From: Syntrophales bacterium
Lineage (GTDB): Bacteria; Desulfobacterota; Syntrophia; Syntrophales; UBA5619
Reading direction: 5' to 3'
Assembly: GCA_023229765.1 (NCBI GenBank)
Contig: JALNYO010000044.1
Location: 1 to 27,581, forward strand
DNA length: 27,581 nt
The notes beneath the pieces were generated by a model. That model did no database searches. It was not told the DNA's origin and worked only from the letters and a program-made list of their open reading frames with translations. Each line of letters starts with the position of its first letter. Positions within the stretch are counted from its first letter, which is position 1. The translations under genes were made by a program, and so were the position numbers. Shown piece after piece: positions 7,172 to 16,676 of the stretch.

Positions 7172-9679
7172 CTAATCCAAGTCCAGCATCGGCTCTTCAT
7201 CCTCTTCGGTCTCCGGTTCCGCATCGTCTGGTTCCTCACCGTTTTCCCGTTCCTCTTCCCGTTCGGCGCGGGCCACGCCGACCAGTTTTTCCGTTTCATC
7301 GATGTCGATCAGCCGCACCCCTTGCGTGCTGCGGTGGATAACCCTTACCTCTTCGGCGCTCATGCGAATGATCCGTCCGGAATCGCTGATTAACATAATG
7401 TCTTCGCTACCGGAAATCTGCAGTATTCCCGACACATTACCAGTTTTTACAGAGGTCTTGAGATTGATTGTTCCCTTGCCTCCCCGGGCTTGCAGGCGGT
7501 ACTCGCCAATCTCCGTTCTTTTTCCATACCCGTTCTCGGAGACTGTCAGGATGGTGTTGCCCTCGGTCGGAATCTCCATCCCCACCACCTGATCATCGCG
7601 ATTCATGGTGATGCCTCTGACCCCGCGAGCGGTCCGGCCCATATCCCGAACATCATCCTCACTGAAGCGGATCGACTTTCCCTGCTTGGTTCCTAGAAAA
7701 ATGTCCTGTTTGCCGAGGGTAACCTGGACCCCAATCAAATCATCGTCCGGATCAACGGAAATGGCGATAATGCCCCCGACCCGCGGGTTGGAAAATTTGG
7801 AAAGCTCCGTCTTTTTTATGGTTCCCTTTCTGGTCACCATAACGACCGACCGGTCGCCTGTAAACTCGCGCACAGAAAGAACGGCAGCGACCTTCTCTTC
7901 CTTGGCAATATTGATAAGATTTACAATCGCCTTCCCCCGCGTGGCCCTTCCCCCCTGGGGAATCTGATATACCTTCAGCCAGTACAGACGGCCCCTATTG
8001 GTAAAGATCAAAACATAGTGATGAGTTGAGGCTATAAATATCCGCTCTACAAAATCCTCCTCCTTAGTTCCCATCCCGATCTTGCCGCGACCGCCCCGGC
8101 GCTGATTTTTGTAAAGGCTCACCGCGTTTCGTTTTACATATCCGGTATGAGATACGGTTACAACCATATCCTCTTCTACAATCATGTCCTCAATGTCGAT
8201 ATCCTCGGCGCTTACGACTATCTCCGTGCGCCTTTCATCGCCATATCGTTCTTTTATATCCAACAGTTCCCCGATAATGACTTCCAGCACCTGCTTGGAA
8301 TCAGCTAGTATGCCCTGCAGTTTGTTGATCAGCGCGTTAATCTCCGCGTATTCTGTTTCTATTTTTTCCCGTTCCAGACCGGTCAGTCGCTGCAGGCGCA
8401 TCTCCAGGATCGCCTTCGCCTGCAATTCACTGAGACCGAAGCGTTGACAAAGGGCCGTCTGGGCCTCGGTTGGATTTTTTGCCGCCTTGATTAAAACGAT
8501 GATCTCGTCGATTCTATCGAGGGCGATGATCAGTCCCTCAAGAATATGAGCCCGTTCCTGCGCCCGGGCGAGGTCAAATTCTGTCCGGCGCACCACTACA
8601 TCTTTCCGAAAATCCAGAAAGCTCTGGAGAATATGCTTCAAGGGAAATACCCGCGGCTGTCCTTTTTCAATTGCCAGCATGATAATCCCAAAAGTGGTTT
8701 CCATCTGGGTATGCTTGTAGAGCTGATTTAAAACCACTGACGACATCTCTTCACGTTTCAGATCGATGACAACCCTTATTCCTTCCCGGTCTGACTCATC
8801 GCGCAAATCAGAGATGCCGGTGATCTTCTTTTCCTTTACCAACTCCGATATCTGTTTGATTAGATTAGCCTTGTTGACTTGATAAGGAAGCTCGGTGACA
8901 ACTATGCTTTCGCGGTCGTTGCGTGCATTTTTCTCTATCAGAGAGCGGGCTCGCAACCTTATTATGCCTCTTCCGGTACGGTATGCAGAGATAATGCCTT
9001 CCCTGCCGTTAATAAACCCGGCGGTAGGGAAATCTGGCCCCGGGATGTATTGCATCAATCCCTCAACGGTTATTTCCGGATCGTGAATCAGCGCGATCGT
9101 TCCTTCTATTACCTCTCTGATGTTGTGAGGGGGAATATTGGTTGCGACCCCGACCGCGATTCCCGAGGAACCGTTTAAAATCAAAAGCGGCACCTTCGCC
9201 GGCAATACCGTTGGCTCTTCGAGTGATTCATCGTAATTGGGGACAAAATTAACAGTATTTTTATCCAGATCGGCAAGCAGCTCTTCCGATATTCTTTCCA
9301 TCCTTACTTCGGTGTACCGCATCGCTGCAGGAGGATCTCCATCTATTGAACCGAAATTCCCCTGTCCGTCAACAAGCCGGTAGCGCATCGAAAATTCCTG
9401 GGCCATGCGCACAACGGTATCGTATGCCGCAGAATCGCCATGAGGATGGTATTTTCCAATAATATCGCCGACGATTCTGGCTGATTTTTTATAGGGCTTG
9501 TTCCAGCGGTTCCCCATTTCATGCATTGCAAATAAAACGCGCCGATGCACGGGCTTCAAGCCATCCCGCACATCCGGAATGGCCCTGCCGATAATCACGC
9601 TCATCGCGTAATCCACATAGGAGCGCTTCATTTCATCTTCTATATTAATCACAACTGTCTTTTCGAACAGGTTTTCCAT
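7172..9679 (-). CDS. gyrA: DNA gyrase subunit A
   Basis: GyrA cuts and rejoins DNA in the gyrase A2B2 complex. The protein has 835 residues. The breakage-reunion domain numbers exactly as in E. coli: the catalytic tyrosine is Y122 in RYTEVRM, and the quinolone-resistance positions are S83 and D87, the sensitive wild-type residues. The GyrA box QRRGGRGK near residue 540 identifies it as gyrase and not topoisomerase IV ParC, since this box is needed to wrap DNA. The beta-pinwheel repeats follow, and the C-terminus is a long acidic tail (EEEREN through EEDEEP). It starts 54 bases after gyrB, with AAGGAGA upstream. Confidence 0.98.
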   Translation of the reverse strand: MENLFEKTVVINIEDEMKRSYVDYAMSVIIGRAIPDVRDGLKPVHRRVLFAMHEMGNRWNKPYKKSARIVGDIIGKYHPHGDSAAYDTVVRMAQEFSMRYRLVDGQGNFGSIDGDPPAAMRYTEVRMERISEELLADLDKNTVNFVPNYDESLEEPTVLPAKVPLLILNGSSGIAVGVATNIPPHNIREVIEGTIALIHDPEITVEGLMQYIPGPDFPTAGFINGREGIISAYRTGRGIIRLRARSLIEKNARNDRESIVVTELPYQVNKANLIKQISELVKEKKITGISDLRDESDREGIRVVIDLKREEMSSVVLNQLYKHTQMETTFGIIMLAIEKGQPRVFPLKHILQSFLDFRKDVVVRRTEFDLARAQERAHILEGLIIALDRIDEIIVLIKAAKNPTEAQTALCQRFGLSELQAKAILEMRLQRLTGLEREKIETEYAEINALINKLQGILADSKQVLEVIIGELLDIKERYGDERRTEIVVSAEDIDIEDMIVEEDMVVTVSHTGYVKRNAVSLYKNQRRGGRGKIGMGTKEEDFVERIFIASTHHYVLIFTNRGRLYWLKVYQIPQGGRATRGKAIVNLINIAKEEKVAAVLSVREFTGDRSVVMVTRKGTIKKTELSKFSNPRVGGIIAISVDPDDDLIGVQVTLGKQDIFLGTKQGKSIRFSEDDVRDMGRTARGVRGITMNRDDQVVGMEIPTEGNTILTVSENGYGKRTEIGEYRLQARGGKGTINLKTSVKTGNVSGILQISGSEDIMLISDSGRIIRMSAEEVRVIHRSTQGVRLIDIDETEKLVGVARAEREEERENGEEPDDAEPETEEDEEPMLDLD

Positions 9680-9733
9680 TAAGTTGTTTTTCTCCTTAAA
9701 TATTAAGAAATTGTAATATTTTAATCCTTCCGG

Positions 9734-12211
9734 TTAGACGTCCAGATTGGATGCGTACATCGCGTTTTTAAATATAAAATCGCGTCTTGGCTCAACCTGA
9801 TCGCCCATAAGCGTAGTGAATATCTCATCGGCGGCAACGGCGTCTTCTATAAGCACCTGAAGCAGCGTTCTTTTTTCAGGATTCATCGTCGTTTCCCATA
9901 ATTGTTCCGGGTTCATCTCCCCGAGGCCCTTATATCTCTGCACAGATATACCCTTCTTCCCGGCCTTGACAATATATTCAACCAGTCCGTTCAACGTCTC
10001 TATAGTTTCAATGTTTGTTTCTTCCTCGTTTTCCGATTCCTGGAGGGCGCTAACCTTATAAGGCGCCGCTCCCAGAGCGACAATCTGGATAAAAAGTGAT
10101 TTTATTTCCGTAAACTTGGGAAGTTTAAGGGTATCAACGCTGAAGATATTTTTAATAATTACATTGTTTGACAAAACATGAAACGCTGTTTTCCACTTCC
10201 CCAGCTCCTGATCAAATTCCAGATCAAATTTTTCCAGTTTTTTCCCGAGCGCCGCGGCTATGCTCTCGGCGACTATTGCCATTGATCCGCTATCATTGAA
10301 TGTTTTTTCAGACAATAAATCAGATGACGCCAAAAGGGAAATTAACTCCCGGTCGTAGCCATCCTTTTCAAATTTGTTAAGTATTGTATCTATGCGCATA
10401 GCCTTGCGGATATTTTCGATTAACCGCTTCCCGGTTATCGTCTGTTGCGCAGACCCTTCACCAACCAATAAACGGATCTTGCCGACTCCGTTTTCAAGGA
10501 CGTAATCCTGCATCGTTTGTTCGTTATGGATGTATATCTCCTGTTTTTTGCTTGTTACTTTAAAAAGCGGCGGCTGGGCGATGTAAAGAAATCCTCTTTC
10601 AATAATTTCCCTCATCTGTCTAAAGAAAAAAGTGAGAAGAAGAGTACGGATGTGAAGGCCATCGACATCGGCATCGGTCATGATAATAATCTTGTGATAA
10701 CGAAGCCTGCTTATATCCTTGTCTTCCTGCCCTATTCCCGCCCCCAGTGCGGTTATAATTACCTTCAGTTCCTCGTTTTGCAGCATCTTGTCAAAACGCG
10801 CTTTTTCCACATTTAGCACTTTGCCGCGCAGCGGCAAAATAGCCTGATTTTTTCGATCACGACCCTGTTTTGCCGACCCACCGGCAGAATCACCCTCGAC
10901 AAGATATATCTCGCTGCGCGAGGGGTCGCGTTCCTGGCAATCGGCAAGTTTTCCAGGAAGGGAGCCGACCTCAAGGGCTGTTTTTCGGCGGGTAAGCTCC
11001 CGGGCGTGACGGGCTGCCTCCCGCGCTCTTGCCGCGTCAATAAATTTGCCAATTAACTGCTTTGCAACAGCTGGATTTTCTTCAAGGTAAGTGCTTATTT
11101 TATCGTAAACAATTCCCTCTACAAGGCCTTTTACATCGCTATTGCCCAGTTTTGTTTTTGTCTGACCCTCAAATTGAGGGTTTCTGATCTTTACGCTGAT
11201 TACGCAGGTAAGCCCCTCTCTAAGATCCTCCCCTTTTAAAGACTCCTTGCCGTTTTTTAAAAAATTACCACTTGCGGCATAATTATTAATGACCCGGGTC
11301 AGGGCAGACCTGAAACCGATGAGGTGTGTTCCTCCCTCTGTCGTGTTGATGCTGTTAGCAAACGAAAAGATATTTTCCGTATAAGTATCGTTGTACTGAA
11401 GAGCGACCTCTACATTGCAATCATCCCTTGAACCGGATATATATATTGGCTTTTTAACGAGAACCTTTTTATTGCGGTCTATGTATTCCACAAAAGAGAC
11501 TATGCCGCCTTCATAATAATAATCACTTTGACGATCGATTCTTTCATCTATTAAGCTAATTTTTATACCGGAATTTAAAAAAGCCAATTCCCTTAATCTG
11601 TTAGAGAGAATATCAAAACTAAATTCCGTATCTTCAAAAATAGTGTCGTCAGGTTTGAAGGTTATCCTGGTGCCCCGGCCATCCGTCTTTCCCGTCATCT
11701 TGAGAGGTGCAAGCGGGACACCGCGCGCGTATGACTGGGTGTAAACTCCCCCCTCTCTTCTTACTTCCAATTCCAGATATGTAGAAAGGGCATTAACTAC
11801 CGACACTCCTACGCCGTGCAGACCCCCTGAAATTTTATAACTGTCATTGGAAAATTTGGCGCCGGCATGGAGTTTTGTAAGGGCAACTTCGGCGGCAGAT
11901 ATCCCCTCTGCCTTGTGAAGATCAACAGGAATTCCTCTTCCGTTGTCTTCAACAAAAACGCTGTTATCCATCCTTATTATCACGGTAATCTTGTCGCAAA
12001 ATCCCGCTGAGGCCTCATCGATGCTGTTATCAACAACTTCATAAACAAGATGATGCAATCCCTCTTTGCTGGTGCTGCCTATATACATTGACGGACGCTT
12101 CCTGACTGCCTCCAATCCCTCCAGCACCTTGATGCTTTCCGCCCCGTAATAGTCGCTATCAGATTTCAGATTCATTCGTTTCTCGTCACCATTTTCCATT
12201 ATTACTTCCAT
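9734..12211 (-). CDS. gyrB: DNA gyrase subunit B
   Basis: GyrB is the ATPase half of gyrase. The 825-residue protein has the GHKL ATP site (VVDNSIDEA, EDNGRGIPVD, GGLHGVGVSVVNA), the TOPRIM domain with VEGDSAGGSAKQGRDR, the metal-binding TDADVDG, and the C-terminal QRYKGLGEMNPEQLWETTM. The length and the roughly 170-residue insert between TOPRIM and this C-terminal motif are of the Gram-negative type. Two starts are possible: ATG 12211 (MEVIMENG) and ATG 12199. I prefer 12211 because AGGAAGGA lies 6 bases upstream. dnaN is only 44 bases away and recF, which usually sits between them, is absent. Confidence 0.98.
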   Translation of the reverse strand: MEVIMENGDEKRMNLKSDSDYYGAESIKVLEGLEAVRKRPSMYIGSTSKEGLHHLVYEVVDNSIDEASAGFCDKITVIIRMDNSVFVEDNGRGIPVDLHKAEGISAAEVALTKLHAGAKFSNDSYKISGGLHGVGVSVVNALSTYLELEVRREGGVYTQSYARGVPLAPLKMTGKTDGRGTRITFKPDDTIFEDTEFSFDILSNRLRELAFLNSGIKISLIDERIDRQSDYYYEGGIVSFVEYIDRNKKVLVKKPIYISGSRDDCNVEVALQYNDTYTENIFSFANSINTTEGGTHLIGFRSALTRVINNYAASGNFLKNGKESLKGEDLREGLTCVISVKIRNPQFEGQTKTKLGNSDVKGLVEGIVYDKISTYLEENPAVAKQLIGKFIDAARAREAARHARELTRRKTALEVGSLPGKLADCQERDPSRSEIYLVEGDSAGGSAKQGRDRKNQAILPLRGKVLNVEKARFDKMLQNEELKVIITALGAGIGQEDKDISRLRYHKIIIMTDADVDGLHIRTLLLTFFFRQMREIIERGFLYIAQPPLFKVTSKKQEIYIHNEQTMQDYVLENGVGKIRLLVGEGSAQQTITGKRLIENIRKAMRIDTILNKFEKDGYDRELISLLASSDLLSEKTFNDSGSMAIVAESIAAALGKKLEKFDLEFDQELGKWKTAFHVLSNNVIIKNIFSVDTLKLPKFTEIKSLFIQIVALGAAPYKVSALQESENEEETNIETIETLNGLVEYIVKAGKKGISVQRYKGLGEMNPEQLWETTMNPEKRTLLQVLIEDAVAADEIFTTLMGDQVEPRRDFIFKNAMYASNLDV

Positions 12212-12255
12212 TAAATTCCTTCCTATAACTATAATAATTTAATTATATTAAATAT

Positions 12256-13383
12256 TTATATTTTTAACGGCATAATAATGCAAAAATAACTATCATTGCC
12301 GGCGCCTCTCAAAATTGTTGGTCTCATGTCCTCATTGATTTCAAAATCTACCATCTCTTCCTCAATGACTTCTACAGCATCAGCAAGATATTTTACATTA
12401 TATCCTATGTTTCTTTCCTCTCCATCATAATCTACTTCGATCTCGTCATTTGCTTCTCCTATATCATTATTTATGGAATTAAAATAAACTCTTCCCTTTG
12501 ATAAAGTCATTATCACGCCGTTATATTTTTCAGAGGATACAACACACATTCTGCGGACAGCATGAAGCAATTTATCTCGTTCAATTTTTATTATTACTCC
12601 CCTGTTAGCGGGGATAACCCTTTTATAATCAGGGTAATCTCCATCAATAAGACTTGCCTTCAGGATTGTTTTATCTGTTTTAACTATTAATAAACCATTA
12701 TTAACGCCAAGATTGATGTATTCCGCTTCATTTTCATCTAAAAGACGCGTTATCTCTCCAACGCCCTTTTTAGGGATAATAATATTTTTATAGTCTGCTG
12801 TTATAAGAAAATCATCGCTCTTTATATCGGCTACAGCAAACGACAGGCGATGGCTATCCGTTGAAACCATACGGACTACAAAAGAGTCGTCTTTTTTTTC
12901 AGTTTCCAATAAAACACCAGTCAGATTCTTGCGCATTTCATCATTGGATATCGCAAAATATGTTTTTCTCATTAAATCTTTAAGAATGTTTCCTTTCAAT
13001 TTATAAAATTTAAAATCATCATTCTCTTCAATAACAGGGTAATCATCCGCAGGAAGGCCAAGTATTCTATAAATAGCCTTATTACAGGTAATTATAACTA
13101 CATTTTTTTCGTTTTTTACAACATGGATATTTTCTCCCTGTATCTCTCGTACCATTTCATAGAGCTTTCTTGCAGAAACGGTTATTTCACCCTCCGTGAT
13201 CACTTCTGTTTCATAGTTTGACACCAAACCTATCTCCATATCTGTTGCCATTATCTTTATCCGGTGGGGAATGGCTCGCAGTAAAAGATTATTCAATATT
13301 GGCATGGTTGTCTTTTTTTCTACAATTCCCAATGTCTTTTGAATCCCGGACAGAAATATATCTCTTTTGATATTAAATTCCAT
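12256..13383 (-). CDS. dnaN: DNA polymerase III subunit beta (sliding clamp)
   Basis: The 375-residue protein is the ring-forming clamp that holds polymerase III on DNA. Typical features are KTLGIVEKKTTMPILNNLLL at the start (about 17-36), the second-domain DSHRLSFA, and a C-terminus ending in IMPLKI, close to the MPMRL ending that forms part of the protein-binding pocket. It is of normal length and follows dnaA on the same strand. Codon use is visibly A+T-richer than in gyrA or the flanking genes, like dnaA. The 5' gap to dnaA is the oriC candidate. Confidence 0.97.
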   Translation of the reverse strand: MEFNIKRDIFLSGIQKTLGIVEKKTTMPILNNLLLRAIPHRIKIMATDMEIGLVSNYETEVITEGEITVSARKLYEMVREIQGENIHVVKNEKNVVIITCNKAIYRILGLPADDYPVIEENDDFKFYKLKGNILKDLMRKTYFAISNDEMRKNLTGVLLETEKKDDSFVVRMVSTDSHRLSFAVADIKSDDFLITADYKNIIIPKKGVGEITRLLDENEAEYINLGVNNGLLIVKTDKTILKASLIDGDYPDYKRVIPANRGVIIKIERDKLLHAVRRMCVVSSEKYNGVIMTLSKGRVYFNSINNDIGEANDEIEVDYDGEERNIGYNVKYLADAVEVIEEEMVDFEINEDMRPTILRGAGNDSYFCIIMPLKI

Positions 13384-13556
13384 TTTCTCTATTTCATCCT
13401 TTCATTTTTTTATAATGAATATATTTTAAAATATTTTCTATAAAGAAATACAGTAATAGTAATAGGTCTTGTTAAAATTGTTGATAAACATATTAATAGC
13501 TCATTTTTATTGACTTTATGTTATTAATAATCTGTTGATGTAAAGAGTAAAAAACA
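13384..13556. other. oriC: Candidate replication origin (dnaA-dnaN gap)
   Basis: This gap is about 81% A+T by direct count, far above the neighbouring genes, so it could serve as a duplex-unwinding element. One DnaA-box-like word, TTATCAACA (one base from TTATCCACA), lies on the minus strand at 13479-13487. A weaker relative is at 13533-13541, and TTTTCCACA is just inside dnaA at 13588-13596. No dense box cluster was found, so the active origin may also use the region upstream of dnaA. The dnaN promoter may lie here as well. Confidence 0.5.
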
Positions 13557-14903
13557 CTAATTATTTTTAATAATAATTTTTTTTATCTTTTCCACAGCCC
13601 CTATCAACTGTTTATCAGTCTGCAATTTCTTCTGAATTTTATTAAAAGAATATATTACCGTAGAATGATCCCTTCCCCCTATCTTTTCTCCTATATCAGG
13701 AAATGAAGAATTTGTCATCTCTCTTGCCAGAAACATCGCAACCTGGCGCGCTTCTGCAATATTTTTATTTTTCTTATTTGATTTAACGTCCTGAAGTTTT
13801 ACGCCTAATTGAGAACAGACAACTTTCGTGATGTCGTCAATGGATATTTCTTTCTTTTCTGTTTTATATAGAAGTTGTTTGAGAACCTCTTTTGTAAGAT
13901 CGATATCAATCGGTCTGGAGGTTAAGGAGGAATATGCAGATACCCTTACAAGATATCCTTCTAATTCCCTGATGTTGGATTCTGATTGCGTTGCCAGAAA
14001 AAGAGAAACCTCTCCAGGCAGCACAACACTGTTTTCACTGGCCTTTTTTTCTAATATTGCCATCCTTGTTTCTATATCTGGAGGTTGTATGTCGGCAATT
14101 AACCCCCATTCAAAACGAGATCTCAATCTTCCTTCTAAATTTTCGATATCTTTGGGAAATTTATCACTTGTAACAACAATTTGTTTACCAGCGTCATGCA
14201 GGGTATTGAATGTATGAAAAAACTCTTCCTGGGTTCTGTCTTTGCCAGCGATAAACTGTATATCGTCGATAAGAAGACAGTCTATATTTCTAAACCTTTC
14301 TCTAAATTTCTGCATTTTGTCAAAGCGAATGCAATTTATCAGGTCGTTCATAAAAACCTCCGCCGAGACATACACCACATTCATGTCTGGAAAGAGCTGA
14401 ATAGCCTTTAAACCAATAGCATTGATTAAATGGGTTTTTCCCAATCCCACGCCGCCATATATAAATAAAGGATTGTAATTTTTTGCCGGTTGTTCTGCAA
14501 CAGCAACAGCGGCGGCGTGGGCGAATTGATTGCTTGATCCAACAATGAAACGGTCAAAACTATAATTAGAATTAAGCGTCTTGTGCACCCGTTCTTGTAT
14601 GTGTTTTGTTTTACTGTTATCCAATATTGATTCATCAGTTTTTATGGAAGGAGAGTTATTTTTATGAAGGTTATCTGCAATAATAAACTCAACATCATAA
14701 TTTAGTCCAGTTACTGATAAAAGCGATTCCCGTATTATAAATAAATAATTTTCCTGCAACCAGTCTCTAAAAAAACGATTAGGAACGTTTAAACAAAGAT
14801 TGCCCTCTTCAATAGACCTTACTTGAATTGGCATTATCCATGTATCGAAATTCTGCTTTGTTATTTTTTCCTTTATTATTTTAACAACTTTATTCCAAAG
14901 CAT
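13557..14903 (-). CDS. dnaA: Chromosomal replication initiator protein DnaA
   Basis: DnaA binds origin boxes and opens oriC. The 448-residue protein shows all four domains: an N-terminal oligomerization domain (1-75), a linker (about 76-110), the AAA+ domain with Walker A GGVGLGKT (150-157) and Walker B LLIDDIQF (210-217), and a C-terminal DNA-binding domain with GGRDHSTVIYS. SNIRELEGYLVR marks the sensor 2 region. ATG 14903 gives the usual MLWNKV-type start. The gene is A+T-rich like dnaN. It is flanked by A+T-rich gaps with DnaA-box-like words on both sides, as expected for an autoregulated initiator. Confidence 0.98.
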   Translation of the reverse strand: MLWNKVVKIIKEKITKQNFDTWIMPIQVRSIEEGNLCLNVPNRFFRDWLQENYLFIIRESLLSVTGLNYDVEFIIADNLHKNNSPSIKTDESILDNSKTKHIQERVHKTLNSNYSFDRFIVGSSNQFAHAAAVAVAEQPAKNYNPLFIYGGVGLGKTHLINAIGLKAIQLFPDMNVVYVSAEVFMNDLINCIRFDKMQKFRERFRNIDCLLIDDIQFIAGKDRTQEEFFHTFNTLHDAGKQIVVTSDKFPKDIENLEGRLRSRFEWGLIADIQPPDIETRMAILEKKASENSVVLPGEVSLFLATQSESNIRELEGYLVRVSAYSSLTSRPIDIDLTKEVLKQLLYKTEKKEISIDDITKVVCSQLGVKLQDVKSNKKNKNIAEARQVAMFLAREMTNSSFPDIGEKIGGRDHSTVIYSFNKIQKKLQTDKQLIGAVEKIKKIIIKNN

Positions 14904-14920
14904 TTAGATGATACCCGATC

Positions 14921-14941
14921 TTATAAACATTGTTATCAACA
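14921..14941 (+). promoter_or_regulatory. DnaA-box-like pair upstream of dnaA
   Basis: TTATAAACA (14921-14929) and TTATCAACA (14933-14941) lie 3 bases apart in the short gap between parB and dnaA. Each is close to the TTATCCACA box: two mismatches in the first and one in the second. They may serve autoregulation of dnaA or be part of the origin. Confidence 0.4.
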
Positions 14942-14961
14942 GAGGTTGATGAATTAATTTT

Positions 14962-15810
14962 TCACCGTTCCAGAAGGTAGCGGGTAAGACGGTCCAGTTC
15001 TGAGGGGTTGGCGTATTTTATCTCTATACACCCAGCTTTTTTCCCAGATTTTATTTTAACACGTGTAAGTAGATGTGATGATAATGTTTTTTGCATATCA
15101 TCGATATATTGATCCGAAGATTTTTTTTCATTTTTTCCCTGGCTGCTTTTAAGCCTTTTGATTAAACCTTCCGTTTCGCGTACATTTAATTCCCTTTTCT
15201 TGATGGTTCTCAAGGCGTTAAGCTGCAATTCAGGAAGGTCCAGAGAAAGCAGTGCCCTCGCGTGTCCGGCTGTTATTTTCTTACTTATTACATCTTTCTG
15301 TATTTCGTCCGGCAATTTAAGCAGTCGTATGGTGTTGGCGATTGTGGAGCGGTCCTTGCCTACCCGTGCGGAAATGTCATCCTGGGAAAGAGAAAAATCA
15401 CTGGAAAGCACCTGATATGCCTTTGCTTCTTCTATGGGATTGAGAGCTTCTCTTTGGATGTTTTCTACAAGAGAAAGTTCTGCCAACTCACGATCGCTCG
15501 CTTTACGTATGACAACAGGAACTTCTTTCATTCCAGAGGCCTGAGCCGCCCGCCAGCGCCTCTCGCCCGCTATTATCTCATAACCGTTTTGCGTCTTACG
15601 GACGATGATTGGCTGAATAACACCATTTGTTTTAATCGATGCTATTAACTCTTTTTGCGCGTCATCGTTGAAATCTGACCGAGGCTGGAAGCGGTTGGGC
15701 GTGAGTTCTTCAATGCCACACATTACAAAGGCCGGCCTGTCTCCAGCATTGTTGATTAGATCAGGAAACATTGCGCCCAGGCCCTTGCCCAGGGAATTTG
15801 TCCGCGACAT
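14962..15810 (-). CDS. parB: Chromosome partitioning protein ParB
   Basis: ParB loads on parS, spreads as a CTP-dependent clamp and drives origin segregation with ParA. The 282-residue protein has the CTPase/spreading box GERRWRAAQ (82-90), the helix-turn-helix around ISARVGKDRSTIANTIRLL, and a C-terminal dimerization region. The N-terminal LGKGLGAMFP is the typical ParA-interacting start. It overlaps the parA stop in TAATG, so translation is coupled. A matching parS-like site lies in this window at 4744-4759. Confidence 0.96.
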   Translation of the reverse strand: MSRTNSLGKGLGAMFPDLINNAGDRPAFVMCGIEELTPNRFQPRSDFNDDAQKELIASIKTNGVIQPIIVRKTQNGYEIIAGERRWRAAQASGMKEVPVVIRKASDRELAELSLVENIQREALNPIEEAKAYQVLSSDFSLSQDDISARVGKDRSTIANTIRLLKLPDEIQKDVISKKITAGHARALLSLDLPELQLNALRTIKKRELNVRETEGLIKRLKSSQGKNEKKSSDQYIDDMQKTLSSHLLTRVKIKSGKKAGCIEIKYANPSELDRLTRYLLER

Positions 15811-16580
15811 TACATCCTCCCGTTATTGATTATTTCTTCCGCCAATTCCATATAAGAGACGGCTCCGCGGGACTTGATATCATAAAGAATGATGGGGAGT
15901 CCGTGACTGGGACTTTCCGACAATCGCACATTCCTGGGAATAAGCGTTTTAAAAACAAGTTCTCCAAAATGAGAACGCACATCATCACTTACCCGCCGTG
16001 AAAGTAAATTTCTCGAATCGTACATTGTCAGTAGAATGCCAGCCAAATAAAGTGTCGGATTCAAATGTTTTCTTATTATTTCCATTGTGTTGAGCAGATG
16101 GCCCAGTCCCTCCATCGCAAAATATTCGCATTGCAGGGGCACCAACAGGCAATCCGAGGCCACCAGAGCATTGACGGTCAGAAAACCAAGAGAGGGCGGA
16201 CAATCTATAATAACGTAATCGTAATCGGTTTCAAGGTTTCTTAAGAGATTTTTAAGTCTCTTTTCCCTATCTGCCAAAGAGATGAACTCAAGTTCGACCC
16301 CGACCAGATCCTGATTGGCCGGAATTATATCAAGGTGTGGCATCTGAGTTTTGATGGCAGCCTGGCTTAACGGATAATTGTCGATCAAACAGCGATAAAG
16401 ATTTTTATCTTTTATATTTTCAGGAGTTACACCCATACCGCTGGAGGCGTTTCCCTGCGAATCCGCGTCTATCAGCAAGGTCGTTTTTTCAGCGGCCGCC
16501 AGAGAGGCAGATAAATTTATCGCAGTCGTGGTCTTCCCAACCCCGCCCTTCTGATTGGCTACGCTTATTATTTTTCTCAT
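15810..16580 (-). CDS. parA: Chromosome partitioning ATPase ParA (Soj)
   Basis: ParA is the DNA-bound ATPase that pulls ParB-parS complexes. The 256-residue protein begins directly with the deviant Walker A KGGVGKTT (11-18), including the signature lysine K11, and continues with the switch DADSQGN and VIIDCPPSLG. There is no N-terminal DNA-binding extension, so it is the short chromosomal (Soj, type Ib-like) form. parB follows with a TAATG overlap and rsmG lies upstream, the standard origin-proximal layout. Confidence 0.96.
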   Translation of the reverse strand: MRKIISVANQKGGVGKTTTAINLSASLAAAEKTTLLIDADSQGNASSGMGVTPENIKDKNLYRCLIDNYPLSQAAIKTQMPHLDIIPANQDLVGVELEFISLADREKRLKNLLRNLETDYDYVIIDCPPSLGFLTVNALVASDCLLVPLQCEYFAMEGLGHLLNTMEIIRKHLNPTLYLAGILLTMYDSRNLLSRRVSDDVRSHFGELVFKTLIPRNVRLSESPSHGLPIILYDIKSRGAVSYMELAEEIINNGRM

Positions 16581-16638
16581 AACACCTAAAAAGGGAACAG
16601 CAAGATTAATCCATCAAACAGATTGACGCTAACACAAA

Positions 16639-16656
16639 ATTGCCGCCAGTGGCAAT
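16639..16656 (-). terminator. Possible hairpin terminator between rsmG and parA
   Basis: In the minus-strand transcript ATTGCC pairs with GGCAAT around a 6-base loop, and a short T run follows. A T-rich tract also follows on the plus strand, so the hairpin could act in both directions. The stem is only 6 pairs, so termination is probably partial. Confidence 0.4.
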
Positions 16657-16676
16657 ATTTTTTAAAAAAATATAAA

